Shown here piece by piece: positions 13,601 to 28,300 of a DNA stretch of 64,000 nucleotides (position 1 is the stretch's first letter; each line of letters starts with the position of its first letter). Under the pieces are notes generated by a model. That model searched no databases, had not been told where the DNA came from, and saw only the letters and a list, made by a program, of their open reading frames with translations. The stretch is from Agelas oroides. Lineage: Eukaryota > Porifera > Demospongiae > Agelasida > Agelasidae. Location: contig OX422198.1 of NCBI GenBank assembly GCA_949130485.1, positions 4,775,262-4,839,261 of the forward strand, read 5' to 3'. Made by a program: the position numbers and the translations under genes.

Positions 13601-16600
13601 CTACTGCATTCTACCATGGCTCTACCTGGCTCTACTACATTCTACCATGGCTCTACTTGGCTCTACATGACTCTACTACATTCTACCATGGCTCTACTTG
13701 ACTCTCCTTGAGTCCACTACACTCTACCTTGGCTCTACTTGGCTCTACTTGACTCTACTACACACTACCATGGCTCTACTTGGCTCTACTACACTCTACC
13801 ATGGCTTTACTTGGCTGTACTTGATTCTACTACACTATACCATTGCTAGACCTGGCTGTAGTTGTCCTTACCTCACTCTACATTAGCTGTACCACATCGT
13901 ATCATGGATCCACGTGATTCTACTTGACTCTACTACACTCTACCATGGCTCTACTTGGCTCTACTTGACTCTACTACATTCTACCATGTCTGTACCACAT
14001 TCTACCATAGCTCTACTTGACTCTACTTGACTCTACTACATTATGCCATGGCTCTAGTTGACTCTACGTGACTGTACTACACTCTACCTTGGCTCTACTA
14101 CATTCTGCCATGGCTCCACGTGACTCTACTTGACTCTACTGCATTCTACCATGGCTCTACCCTCTACTACATTCTACCATGGCTCTACTTGACTCTCCTT
14201 GAGTCCACTACACTCTACCATGGCTCTACTTGGCTCTACTTGACTCTACTACACACTACCATGGCTCTACTTGGCTCTACTACACTCTTCCATGTCTCTA
14301 CTTGGTTGTACTTGACTCTACTACACTATACCATGGTTCTACTCCATTGTACCATGGCTCTACGTGACAATACATGACTCTACTACATTCTACCATGACT
14401 CTACTTGACTCTACTACATTCTACGATGGCTGTACTTGACTCTACATGACTCTACTACATTCTACCATGGCTCTACTTGACTCTGCTTGAGTCCACTACA
14501 CTCTACCTTGACTCTACTCGACTCTACTACACACTACCATGGCTCTACTTGGCTCTACTACACTCTACCATGGCTCTACTTGGCTCTACCTGGCTCTACT
14601 ACATTCTACCATGGCTCTACTTGGCTCTACATGACTCTACTACATTCTACCATGGCTCTACTTGACTCTCCTTGAGTCCACTATACTCTACCTTGGCTCT
14701 ACTTGGCTCTACTTGACTCTACTACACACTACCATGGCTCTACTTGGCTCTACTACACTCTACCATGGCTTTACTTGGCTGTACTTGACTCTACTACACT
14801 ATACCATTGCTAGACCTGGCTCTACTTGTTTCTACCTCACTCTACATTAGCTGTACCACATCGTACCATGGATCCACGTGACTCTACTTGACTCTACTAC
14901 ACTCTACCATGGCTCTACTTGGCTCTACTACACTCTACCTTGACTCTACTTGGCTCTACTTGACTCTAGTACACACTACCATGGCTGTACTTGGCTCTAC
15001 TACACTCTACCATGGCTCTACTTGGCTCTACTTGACTCTACTACTTTCTACCATGTCTCTACCACATTCTACCATACTTCTACTTGACTCTACTTGACTC
15101 TACTACATTCTGCCATGGCTCTACTTGACTCTACGTGACTGTACTACACTCTACCTTGGCTCTACTACATTCTGCCATGGCTCCACGTGACTCTACTTGA
15201 CTCTACTGCATTCTACCATGGCTCTACCTGGCTCTACTACATTCTACCATGGCTCTACTTGACTCTACATGACTCTGCTACATTCTACCAAGGCTCTACT
15301 TGACTCTGCTTGAGTTCACTACACTCTACCTTGACTCTACTCGGCTCTACTTGACTCTACTACACACTACCATGGCTCTACTTGGCTCTACTACACTCTA
15401 CCATGGCTCTACTTGGCTCTACTTGACTCTACTACATTCTACCATGTCTCTACCACATTCTACCATAGCTCTACTTGACTCTACTTGACTCTACTTCATT
15501 ATGCCATGGCTCTACTTGACTCTACGTGACTGTACTACACTCTACCTTGGCTCTACTACATTCTGCCATGGCTCCACGTGACTCTACTTGACTCTACTGC
15601 ATTCTACCATGGCTCTACCTGGCTCTACTACATTCTACCATGGCTCTACTTGGCTCTACATGACTCTACTACATTCTACCATGGCTCTACTTGACCCTCC
15701 TTGAGTCCACTACACTCTACCATGGCTCTACTTGGCTCTACTTGACTCTACTACACACTACCATGGCTGTACTTGGCTCTACTACACTCTACCATGGCTC
15801 TACTGGGCTCTACTTGACTCTACTACACTATTCCATGGCTCTACTCCATTGTACCATGGCTCTACGTGACACTACATGACTCTACTACATTCTACCATGG
15901 CTCTACTTGACTCTACTACATTCTACGATGGCTCTACTTGGCTCTACTTGATTCGACTACACTATACCATTGCTAGACCTGGCTCTACTTGTCTCTACTT
16001 CTCTCTACCTTGGCTCTACTGCATCCTACCATGGATCCACGTGACTCTACTTGACTCTACTACACTCTACCATCGCTCTACCTGGCTCTACTACATTCTA
16101 CCATGGCTCTACTTGACTCTACATGACTCTATTACATTCTACCATGGCTCTACTTGACTCTCCTTTAGTCCACTACACTCTACCTTGGCTCTACTTGATT
16201 CTAGTACACACTACCATGGCTCTACTTGGCTCTACTACACTCTACCATGGGTCTACTTGGCTGTACTTGACTCTACTACACTATACCATGGTTCTACTCC
16301 ATTGTACCATGGCTCTACGTGACAATACATGACTCTACTACATTCTACCATGGCTCTACTTGACTCTCCTTGAGTCCACTACACTCTACCTTGGCTCTAC
16401 TTGGCTCTACTTGACTCTACTACACACTACCATGGCTCTACTACACTCTACCATGGCTTTACTTGGCTGTACTTGACTCTACTACACTATACCATTGCTA
16501 GACCTGGCTCTACTTGTCTCTACTTCACTCTACATTAGCTGTACCACAACCTACCATGGATGCACGTGACTCTACTTGACTCTACTACACTCTACCATGG

Positions 16601-19600
16601 CTCTACTTGGCTCTACTACACTCTACCTTGACTCTACTTGGCTCTACTTGACTCTACTACACACTACCATGGCTCTACTTGGCTCTACTACACTCTACCA
16701 TGGCTCTACTTGGCTCTACTTGACTCTACTACATTCTACCATGTCTGTACCACATTCTACCATAGCTCTACTTGACTCTACTTGACTCTACTACATTCTG
16801 CCATGGCTCTACTTGACTCTACGTGACTGTACTACACTCTACCTTGGCTCTACTACATTCTGCCATGGCTCCACGTGACTCTACTTGACTCTACTGCATT
16901 CTACCATGGCTCTACCTGGCTCTACTACATTCTACCATGGCTCTACTTGGCTCTACATGACTCTACTACATTCTACCATGGCTCTACTTGACTCTCCTTG
17001 AGTCCACTACACTCTACCTTGGCTCTACTTGGCTCTACTTGACTCTACTACACACTACCATGGCTCTACTTGGCTCTACTACACTCTACCATGGCTTTAC
17101 TTGGCTGTACTTGATTCTACTACACTATACCATTGCTAGACCTGGCTGTAGTTGTCCTTACCTCACTCTACATTAGCTGTACCACATCGTATCATGGATC
17201 CACGTGATTCTACTTGACTCTACTACACTCTACCATGGCTCTACTTGGCTCTACTTGACTCTACTACATTCTACCATGTCTGTACCACATTCTACCATAG
17301 CTCTACTTGACTCTACTTGACTCTACTACATTATGCCATGGCTCTAGTTGACTCTACGTGACTGTACTACACTCTACCTTGGCTCTACTACATTCTGCCA
17401 TGGCTCCACGTGACTCTACTTGACTCTACTGCATTCTACCATGGCTCTACCCTCTACTACATTCTACCATGGCTCTACTTGACTCTCCTTGAGTCCACTA
17501 CACTCTACCATGGCTCTACTTGGCTCTACTTGACTCTACTACACACTACCATGGCTCTACTTGGCTCTACTACACTCTTCCATGTCTCTACTTGGTTGTA
17601 CTTGACTCTACTACACTATACCATGGTTCTACTCCATTGTACCATGGCTCTACGTGACAATACATGACTCTACTACATTCTACCATGACTCTACTTGACT
17701 CTACTACATTCTACGATGGCTGTACTTGACTCTACATGACTCTACTACATTCTACCATGGCTCTACTTGACTCTGCTTGAGTCCACTACACTCTACCTTG
17801 ACTCTACTCGACTCTACTACACACTACCATGGCTCTACTTGGCTCTACTACACTCTACCATGGCTCTACTTGGCTCTACCTGGCTCTACTACATTCTACC
17901 ATGGCTCTACTTGGCTCTACATGACTCTACTACATTCTACCATGGCTCTACTTGACTCTCCTTGAGTCCACTATACTCTACCTTGGCTCTACTTGGCTCT
18001 ACTTGACTCTACTACACACTACCATGGCTCTACTTGGCTCTACTACACTCTACCATGGCTTTACTTGGCTGTACTTGACTCTACTACACTATACCATTGC
18101 TAGACCTGGCTCTACTTGTTTCTACCTCACTCTACATTAGCTGTACCACATCGTACCATGGATCCACGTGACTCTACTTGACTCTACTACACTCTACCAT
18201 GGCTCTACTTGGCTCTACTACACTCTACCTTGACTCTACTTGGCTCTACTTGACTCTAGTACACACTACCATGGCTGTACTTGGCTCTACTACACTCTAC
18301 CATGGCTCTACTTGGCTCTACTTGACTCTACTACTTTCTACCATGTCTCTACCACATTCTACCATACTTCTACTTGACTCTACTTGACTCTACTACATTC
18401 TGCCATGGCTCTACTTGACTCTACGTGACTGTACTACACTCTACCTTGGCTCTACTACATTCTGCCATGGCTCCACGTGACTCTACTTGACTCTACTGCA
18501 TTCTACCATGGCTCTACCTGGCTCTACTACATTCTACCATGGCTCTACTTGACTCTACATGACTCTGCTACATTCTACCAAGGCTCTACTTGACTCTGCT
18601 TGAGTTCACTACACTCTACCTTGACTCTACTCGGCTCTACTTGACTCTACTACACACTACCATGGCTCTACTTGGCTCTACTACACTCTACCATGGCTCT
18701 ACTTGGCTCTACTTGACTCTACTACATTCTACCATGTCTCTACCACATTCTACCATAGCTCTACTTGACTCTACTTGACTCTACTTCATTATGCCATGGC
18801 TCTACTTGACTCTATGTGACTGTACTACACTCTACCTTGGCTCTACTACATTCTGCCATGGCTCCACGTGACTCTACTTGACTCTACTGCATTCTACCAT
18901 GGCTCTACCCTCTACTACATTCTACCATGGCTCTACTTGACTCTCCTTGAGTCCACTACACTCTACCATGGCTCTACTTGGCTCTACTACACTCTTCCAT
19001 GGCTCTACTTTGCTGTACTTGAATCTACTACACTATACCATGGTTCTACTCCATTGTACCGTGGCTGTACGTGACAATACATGACTCTACTACATTCTAC
19101 CATGACTCTACTTGACTCTACTACATTCTACGATGGCTGTACTTGGCTCTATTTGACTCTACTACACTATACCATTGCTAGACCTGGCTCTACTAGTCTC
19201 TACTTCACTCTACCTTGGTTCTACTACATCCTACCATGGATCAACGTGACTCTACTTGACTCTACTACACTCTACCATGGCTCTACATGGCTCTACTACA
19301 TTCTACCATGGCTCTACTTGACTCTACATGACTCTACTACATTCTACCATGGCTCTACTTGACTCTGCTTGAGTCCACTACACTGTACCTTGACTCTACT
19401 TGACTCTACTACACACTACCATGGCTCTACTTGGCTCTACTACACTCTACCATGGCTCTACTTGACTCTACTACATTCTACCATGTCTCTACCACATTCT
19501 ATCATAGCTCTACTTGACTGTACTTGACTCTACTACATTCTGCCATGGCTCTACTTGACTCTACGTGACTGTACTACACTCTACCTTGGCTCTACTACAT

Positions 19601-21648
19601 TCTGTCATGGCCCCACGTGACTCTACTTGACTCTACTGCATTCTACAATGGCTCTACCTGGCTCTACTACATTCTACCATGGCTCTACTTGGCTCTCCTT
19701 GAGTCCACTACACTCTACCTTGGCTCTACTTGGCTCTACTTTACTCTACTACACACTACCATGGCTCTACTTGGCTCTACTACACTCTACCATGGCTCTA
19801 CTTGGCTGTACTTGACTCTACTACACTATACCATGGCTCTACTCCATTATACCATGGATCTACGTGACACTACATGACTCTACTACATTCTACCATGGCT
19901 CTACTTGACTCTACTACATTCTGCTATGGCTCTACTTGGCTCTACTTGACTCTACTACACTATACCATTGCTAGACCTGGCTCTACTTGTCTCTACTTCA
20001 CTCTACCTTGGCTCTACTGCATCCTACCATGGATCCACGGGACTCTACTTGACTCTACTACACTCTACCATCGCTCTACCTGGCTCTACTACATTCTACC
20101 ATGGCTCTACTTGACTCTGCTTGAGTCCACTACACTCTACCTTGACTCTATATATACTTGGCTCTACTTGCCTCTACTACACACTACCATGGCTCTACTT
20201 GGTTCTACTACACTCTACCATGGCTCTACTTGGCTGTACTTGACTCTACTACACTATACCATGGCTCTACTCCATTATACCATGGCTCTACTTGACACTA
20301 CATGACTCTACTACATTCTACCATGGCTCTACTTGACTCTACTACATTCTACTATCGCTCTACATGGCTCTACTTGACTCTACTACACTATACCATTGCT
20401 AGACCTGGCTCTACTTGTCTCTACTTCACTCTACCTTGGCTCTACTGCATCCTACCATGGATCCACGTGACTCTACTTGACTCTACTACACTCTACCATC
20501 GCTCTACCTGGCTCTACTACATTCTACCATGGCTCTACTTGACTCTACATGAGTCTGTTACATTCTACCATGGGTCTACTTGACTCTGCTTGAGTCCACT
20601 ACACTCTACCTTGGCTCTACTTGGCTCTACTTGACTCTACTACACACTACCATGGCTCTACTTGGCTCTACTACACTCTACCACGGCTCTACTTGGCTGT
20701 ACTTGACTCTACTACATTCTACCATGTCTCTACCACAATCTACCATAGCTCTACTTGACTCTACTTGACTCTACTACATTATGCCATGGCTCTACTTGAC
20801 TCTACGTGACTGTACTACACACTACCTTGGCTCTACTACATTCTGCCATGGCTCCACGTGACTCTACTTGACTCTACTGCATTCTACCAAGGCTCTACCT
20901 GGCTCTACTACATTCTACCATGGCTCTACTTGGCTCTACATGACTCTACTACATTCTACCATGGCTCTACTTGACCCTCCTTGAGTCCACTACACTCTAC
21001 CATGGCTCTACTTGGCTCTACTTGACTCTACTACACACTACCATGGCTGTACTTGGCTCTACTACACTCTACCATGGCTCTACTGGGCTCTACTTGACTC
21101 TACTACACTATTCCATGGCTCTACTCCATTGTACCATGGCTCTACGTGACACTACATGACTCTACTACATTCTACCATGGCTCTACTTGACTCTACTACA
21201 TTCTACGATGGCTCTACTTGGCTCTACTTGATTCGACTACACTATACCATTGCTAGACCTGGCTCTACTTGTCTCTACTTCTCTCTACCTTGGCTCTACT
21301 GCATCCTACCATGGATCCACGTGACTCTACTTGACTCTACTACACTCTACCATCGCTCTACCTGGCTCTACTACATTCTACCATGGCTCTACTTGACTCT
21401 ACATGACTCTATTACATTCTACCATGGCTCTACTTGACTCTCCTTTAGTCCACTACACTCTACCTTGGCTCTACTTGATTCTAGTACACACTACCATGGC
21501 TCTACTTGGCTCTACTACACTCTACCATGGCTCTACTTGGCTGTACTTGACTCTACTACACTATATCATGGCTCTACTCCATTGTACCATGGCTCTACGT
21601 GACAATACATGACTCTACTACATTCTACCATGGCTCTACTTGACTCTA
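7600..21648 (+). repeat. CTCTA satellite, 5280-bp higher-order repeat, three copies
   Basis: Diagnostic segments recur at lags of 5280 and 3290 bp: for example 8006, 13286 and 16576; 8840, 14120 and 17410; 12401, 15691 and 20971. Segments found at 10298-12400 recur only at 18868-20970 (lag 8570). The simplest reading is three successive copies of a 5280-bp unit, of which the middle one has lost about 1990 bp internally. Copies differ by scattered single bases, for example TCGTACCATG at 8618 against TCGTATCATG in the later two copies. No gene is seen. Confidence 0.9.
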
Positions 21649-21700
21649 CTACATTCTACGATGGCTGTACTTGGCTCTACTTGACTCTACTACACTATAC

Positions 21701-22316
21701 CAGGCCCGTAGGCAGGGGGGGTTCGAGGGGGTTCGCTCGAACCCCCCTTTTGACCTCCAAAAGATTGTATATCCTCCTCTAAATTGTACATTTTAAGTAT
21801 CCTACTGTTTGAAAGTGGTCCACTAGTCTCGCTGCAATTGAGAATCACCGCTGTCGAAACGAGTCTGGTTGCAGCTACAGTATGCCGTTCGTTCATGGAA
21901 GACCAGCGCGGAACGCGCGTGTAAGCTGTTTACGCCGCTGCGATGAAAGGACGCGCGTAAATACGTGCGTAAATAAATCGCTAGTTCAGGCGCTCGAGAG
22001 TTTCCCTTCTAGTGATGTCACCCCATGCACTTGCTGTTCTGCCAACCTTAGTACCTTCTCCCGTGTAAATTCGAAGTCAACTGGCTTATATAGTAAATGC
22101 ATACATGGACAGCCAAAATTGGATGCAATACTCCGCGAGCCATGTAGCTACTACGGCTCTGCTTCTGTCTGAAAATGGCCTCAGAAGCAATCTCAGAGCA
22201 TCTAATTTCTAAAAATTTCCTGGGGGAGAATGCCCCCAGACCCCACTAGTCTTGCATGCTTATGCAAATCAGACATCCATGTAACCCCCCTTCTAAAAAT
22301 CCTGGCTACGGGCCTG
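21701..22316. mobile_element. hAT-like non-autonomous DNA transposon
   Basis: A non-satellite insert with terminal inverted repeats: CAGGCCCGTAGGCAGG at the left and CCTGGCTACGGGCCTG at the right. CTATAC stands on both sides (21695-21700 and 22317-22322), a target duplication of 6 bp, or up to 8 bp with mismatch depending on where the ends are drawn. The satellite continues across the site. The left end holds a strong hairpin (21716-21727 with 21736-21747, GGGGGGTTCGAG stem). No transposase is present; the 96-codon frame at 21882-22172 matches nothing that I know. CAGGCCCGTAG ends with a C/G-rich subterminus remind me of hAT elements of marine animals; class assignment is from memory. Confidence 0.75.
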
Positions 22317-25300
22317 CTATACCATTGCTAGACCTGGCTCTACTTGTCTCTACTTCACTCTACCTTGGCTCTACTACATCCTATCATGGAGCAACGTGAC
22401 TCTACTTGACTCTACTACACTCTACCATGGCTCTACATGGCTCTACTAAATTCTACCATGGCTCTACTTGACTCTACATGACTCTACTACATTCTATCAT
22501 GGCTCTACTTGACTCTGCTTGAGTCCACTACACTCTACCTTGACTCTACTTGGCTCTACTTGACTGTACTACACACTACCATGGCTCTACTTGGCTCTAC
22601 TACACTCTACCATGGCTCTACTTGTCTCTACTTGACTCTACTACATTCTACCATGTCTCTACCACATTCTACCATACCTCTACTTGACTCTACTTGACTC
22701 TACTACATTCTGCCATGGCTCTACTTGACTCTACGTGACTGTACTACACTCTACCTTGGCTCTACTACATTCTGCCATGGCTCCACGTCACTCTACTTGA
22801 CTCTACTGCATTCTACCATGGCTCTACCTGGCTCTACTACATTCTACCATGGCTCTACTTGACTCTACATGACTCTACTACATTCTACCATGGCTCTACC
22901 CTGACTCTCCTTGAGTCCACTACACTCTACCTTGGCTCTACTTGGCTGTACTTGACTCTACTACACACTACCATGACTCTACTTGGCTCTACTACACACT
23001 ACCATGGCTCTACTTGTCTCTACTACACTCTACCTTGGCTCTACTTGGCTCTACTTGACTCTACTACACACTACCATGGCTCTACTACACTCTACCATGG
23101 CTTTACTTGGCTGTACTTGACTCTACTACACTATACCATTGCTAGACCTGGCTCTACTTGTCTCTACTTCACTCTATCTTAGCTGTACCACATCCTACCA
23201 TGGATCCACGTGACTCTACTTGACTGTACTACACTCTACCATGGCTCTACTTGGCTCTACTACACTCTACCTTGACTCTACTTGGCTCTACTTAACTCTA
23301 CTACACACTACCATGGCTATACTTGGCTCTACTACACTCTACCATAGCTCTACTTGACTCTACTTGACTCTACGTGACTGTACTACACTCTACCTTGGCT
23401 CTACTACATTCTGCCATGGCTCCACGTGACTCTACTTGACTCTACTGCATTCTACCATGGCTCTACCTGGATCTACTACATTCTACCGTGGCTCTACTTG
23501 ACTCTACACGACTCTACTACATTCTACCAAGGCTCTACTTGACTCTGCTTGAGTCCACTACACTCTACCTTGACTCTACTCGGCTCTACTTGACTCTACT
23601 ACACACTACCATGGCTCTACTTAGCTCTACTACACTCTACCATGGCTCCACTTGGCTCTACTTGACTCTACTACATTATGCCATGGCTCTACTTGACTCT
23701 ACGTGACTGTACTACACTCTACGTTGGCTCTACTACATTCTGCAATGGCTCCACGTGACTCTACTTGACTCTGCTGCATTCTACCATGGCTCTACCTGGC
23801 TCTACTACATTCTACCATGGCTCTACTTGACTCTTCTTGAGTCCACTACACTCTACCATGGCTCTACTTGTCTCTACTACACACTACCATGGCTCTACTT
23901 GGCTCTACTACACTCTTCCATGGCTCTACTTGGCTGTACTTGACTCTACTACACCATACCATGGCTCTACTCCATTGTACCATGGCTCTACGTGACACTA
24001 CATGACTCTACTACATTCTACCATGGCTCTACTTGACTCTACTACATTCTACGATGGCTCTACTTGGCTCTACTTGATTCTACTACACTATACCATTGCT
24101 AGACCTGGCTCTACTTGTCTCTACTTCACTCTACCTTAATTGGCTGTACTGCATCCTACCATGGATCCACGTGACCCTACTTGACTCTACTACACTCTTC
24201 CATCGCTCTACCTGGCTCTACTACATTCTACCATGGCTCTACTTGACTCTACATGACTCTATTACATTCTACCATGGCTCTACTTGACTCTCCTTGAGTC
24301 CACTACACTCTACCTTGGCTCTACTTGACTCTATTACACACTACCATGGCTCTACTTTGCTCTACTACACTCTACCATGGCTCTACTTGGCTGTACTTGA
24401 CTCTACTACACTATACCTTGGCTCTACTGCATTGTACCATGGCTCTACGTGACAATACATGACTCTACTACATTCTACCATGACTCTACTTGACTCTACT
24501 ACATTCTACGATGACTGTACTTTGCTCTACTTGACTCTACTACACTGTACTTTGTTCTACTTGACTCTACTACACTATACCATTGCTAGACCTGGCTCTA
24601 CTTGTCTCTACTTCACTCTACCTTGGTTCTACTACATCCTACCATGGATCAACGTGACTCTACTTGACTCTACTACACTCTACCATCGCTCTAGATGGCT
24701 CTACTACATTGTACCATGGCTCTACTTGACTCTACATGACTCTACTACATTCTACCATGGCTCTACTTGACTCTGCTTGAGTCCACTACACTCTACCTTG
24801 ACTCTACTTGGCTCTACTTGACTCTACTACACACTACCATGGCTCTACTTGGCTCTTCTGCACTCTACCATGGCTCTACTTGACTCTACTACATTCTACC
24901 ATGTCTCTACCACATTCTACCATAGCTCTACTTGACTCTACTTGACTCTACTACATTCTGCCATGGCTCTACTTGACTCTACGTGACTGTACTACACTCT
25001 ACCTTGGCTTTACTACATTCTGCCATGGCTCCACGTGACTCTACTTGACTCTACTGCATTCTACCATGGCTCTACCTGGCTCTACTACATTCTACCATGG
25101 CTCTACTTGGCTCTACATGACTCTACTCCATTCTACCATGGCTCTACTTGACTCTCCTTGAGTCCACTACACTCTACCTTGGCTCTACTTGGCTCTACTT
25201 GACTCTACTACCCACTACCATGGCTCTACTTGGCTCTACTACACTCTACCATGGCTCTATTTGGCTGTACTTGACTCTACTACACTATACCATGGCTCTA

Positions 25301-28300
25301 CTCCATTATACCATGGCTCTACGTGACACTACATGACTCTACTACATTCTACCATGGCTCTACTTGACTCTACTACATTCTACTATGGCTCTACTTGACT
25401 CTACTTGACTCTACTACACTATACCATTGCTAGACCTGGCTCTACTTGTCTCTTCTTCACTCTACCTTGGCTCTACTGCATCCTACCATGGATCCACGGG
25501 ACTCTACTTGACTCTACTACACTCTACCATCGCTCTACCTGGCTCTACTACATTCTACCATGGCTCTACTTGACTCTACATGACTCTATTACATTCTACC
25601 ATGGCTCTACTGGACTCTCCTTGAGTCCACTACACTCTAGCATTCCTCTACTTGGCTCTACTTGACTCTACTACACACTACCATGGCTCTACTTGGCTCT
25701 ACTACACTCTACCATGGCTCTACTTGGCTGTACTTGACTCTACTACACTATACCATGGCTCTACTCCATTGTACCATGGCTCTACGTGACACTTCATGAC
25801 TGTACTACATTCTACCATGGCTCTACTTGACTCTACTACATTCTACCATGGCTCTACTTGACTCTACTGCACTATACCATTGCTAGACCTGGCTCTCCTT
25901 GTCTCTACTACACTCTACCTTGGCTCTACTACATTCTACCATGGATCCATGTGACTCTACTTGACTCTACTACACTCTACCATGGCTCTACCTGGCTCTA
26001 CTTCATTCTACCATGGCTCTACTTGACTCTACATGACTGTACTACATTCTACCATGGCTCTACTTGACTCTCCTTGAGTCCACTACACTCTACTTTGGCT
26101 CTACTTGGCTCTACTTGACGCTACTACACACTACCATGGCTCTACTTGGCTCTACTACACCCTACCATGGCTCTACTTGGCTCTACTTGACTCTACTACA
26201 CTCTACCATGGCTCTACTCCATTGTATATCATGGCTCTACTTCACACTACGTGACTCTACTACATTCTACCAAGGCTCTACGTGACTCTACTTGACTCTA
26301 CTACACTCTACCATGTCTCTACTACATACTACCATGGATCCACGTGACTCTACTTGACTCTACTACACTCTACCATGGTTCAACCTGGCTCTTCTTCATT
26401 CTACCATGGCTCTACTTGACTCTACATGACTCTACTACATTCTACCATGGCTGTACTTGACTCTCCTTGAGTCCACTACACTCTACCTTGGCTCTACTTG
26501 GCTCTACTTGACTCTACTACACACTACCATGTCTCTACTTGGCTTTACTACACCCTACCATGGCTCTACTTGGCTCTAGTTGACTCTACTACACTCTACC
26601 ATGGCTCTACTCCATTGTATATCATGGCTCTACTTCACACTACATGACTCTACTACATTCTACCATGGCTCTACTTGACTCTACTTGACTCTACTACACT
26701 CTACGATGGCTCTACTTGGCTCTACTTGACTCTACTACACTCTACCATGTCTCTACTACATTCTACCATGGCTCCACGTGACTCTACTACATTCTACCTT
26801 AGCTCTACTTGACTCTGTATGCCTCTACTACATTCTTCCATGGCTCTACTTCACTCTACTACATTCTACGTTGGATCTACTTGGCTCTACTTGACTCTAC
26901 TACACTATCCCATTGCTAGACCTGGCTCTAATTGTCTCTACTACACTCTACCTGGGCTCTACTACATCCTACCATGGATCCATGTCACTCTACTTGATTC
27001 TACTACACTCTACCATGGTTCTACCTGGCTCCACTACGTTCTACCGTGCCTCTACTTGACTCTACAGGACTCTACTACATTCTACCATGGCTCTACTTGA
27101 CTCTACGTGAGTCTACCACACTCTACTTTGGCTCTACTTGGCTCTACTTGCCTCTACTACACACTACCATGGCTGTACTTGGCTCTACTACACTCTACCA
27201 TGGCTCTAGTTGACTCTACATGAGTCTACTACATTCTACCATGGCTCAACTTGGCTCTACTTGATTCTACTACACTCTACCATGACTCTACTCCATTGTA
27301 CCATGGCTCTACTTGACACTATATGATTCTACTAAGTTCTACCGTGGCTCTTCTTGACTCTACTTGACTCTTCTACACCCTACCATTGCTCTACGTGGCT
27401 CTACTACACTCTACCATGGGTCTACTTTGCTCTACTTGACTCTACTACACTCTACCATGGCTCTACTGGTCTCTACTTGACTCTACTACACTCTACCATG
27501 TCTCTACTACATTCTACCATTGCTCCACGTGACTCTACTTGACTCTACTACATTCTACAATAGCTCTCCTTGACTCTACTACACTATACCATGGCTCTAC
27601 TTGGCTCTACATGACTCTACTACACTCTACCATGGCTCTACTTGGCTCTACTACACTCTACGATGGCTCTATTTGGCTCTACTTGACTCTACTACACTAT
27701 ATCATTGCTAGACCTGGCTGTACTTGTCTCTACTACACTCTACCTAGGCTCTACTACATCCTACCATGGATCCTCGTTACTCTACTTGACTCTACCACAC
27801 TCTACCATGGCTCTACCTGGCTCTACTACATTATACCATGGCTCTACTTGACTCTAAATGATCATACTACATTCTACCATGGCTCTACTTGACTCTACTT
27901 GACTCTACTACATTCTACCATGACTCCACGTCACTCTACTTGTCTCTACTGCATTCTACCAATGCTCTACCTGGCTCTACTACATTCTACCATGGCTCTA
28001 CTTGGCTCTACATGACTCTAGTACATGCTCCCATGGCTCTACTTGGCTCTACTTGAGACTACTACACTCTACCATTCCTCTACTTGGCTCTACTTGACTC
28101 TACTACACTCTACCATGGCTCTACTCCATTGTATACCATGGCTCTTCTTCACATTACATGGCTCTACTACATTCGACCATGGTTCCAATTGAATCTACCA
28201 CACTCTACCATAGCTCTACTCCATTGTACCATGGCTCTACTTGACACTACATGACTCTACTACACTCTGCCATAGCTCTACTTCACTCTACTACATTCTA

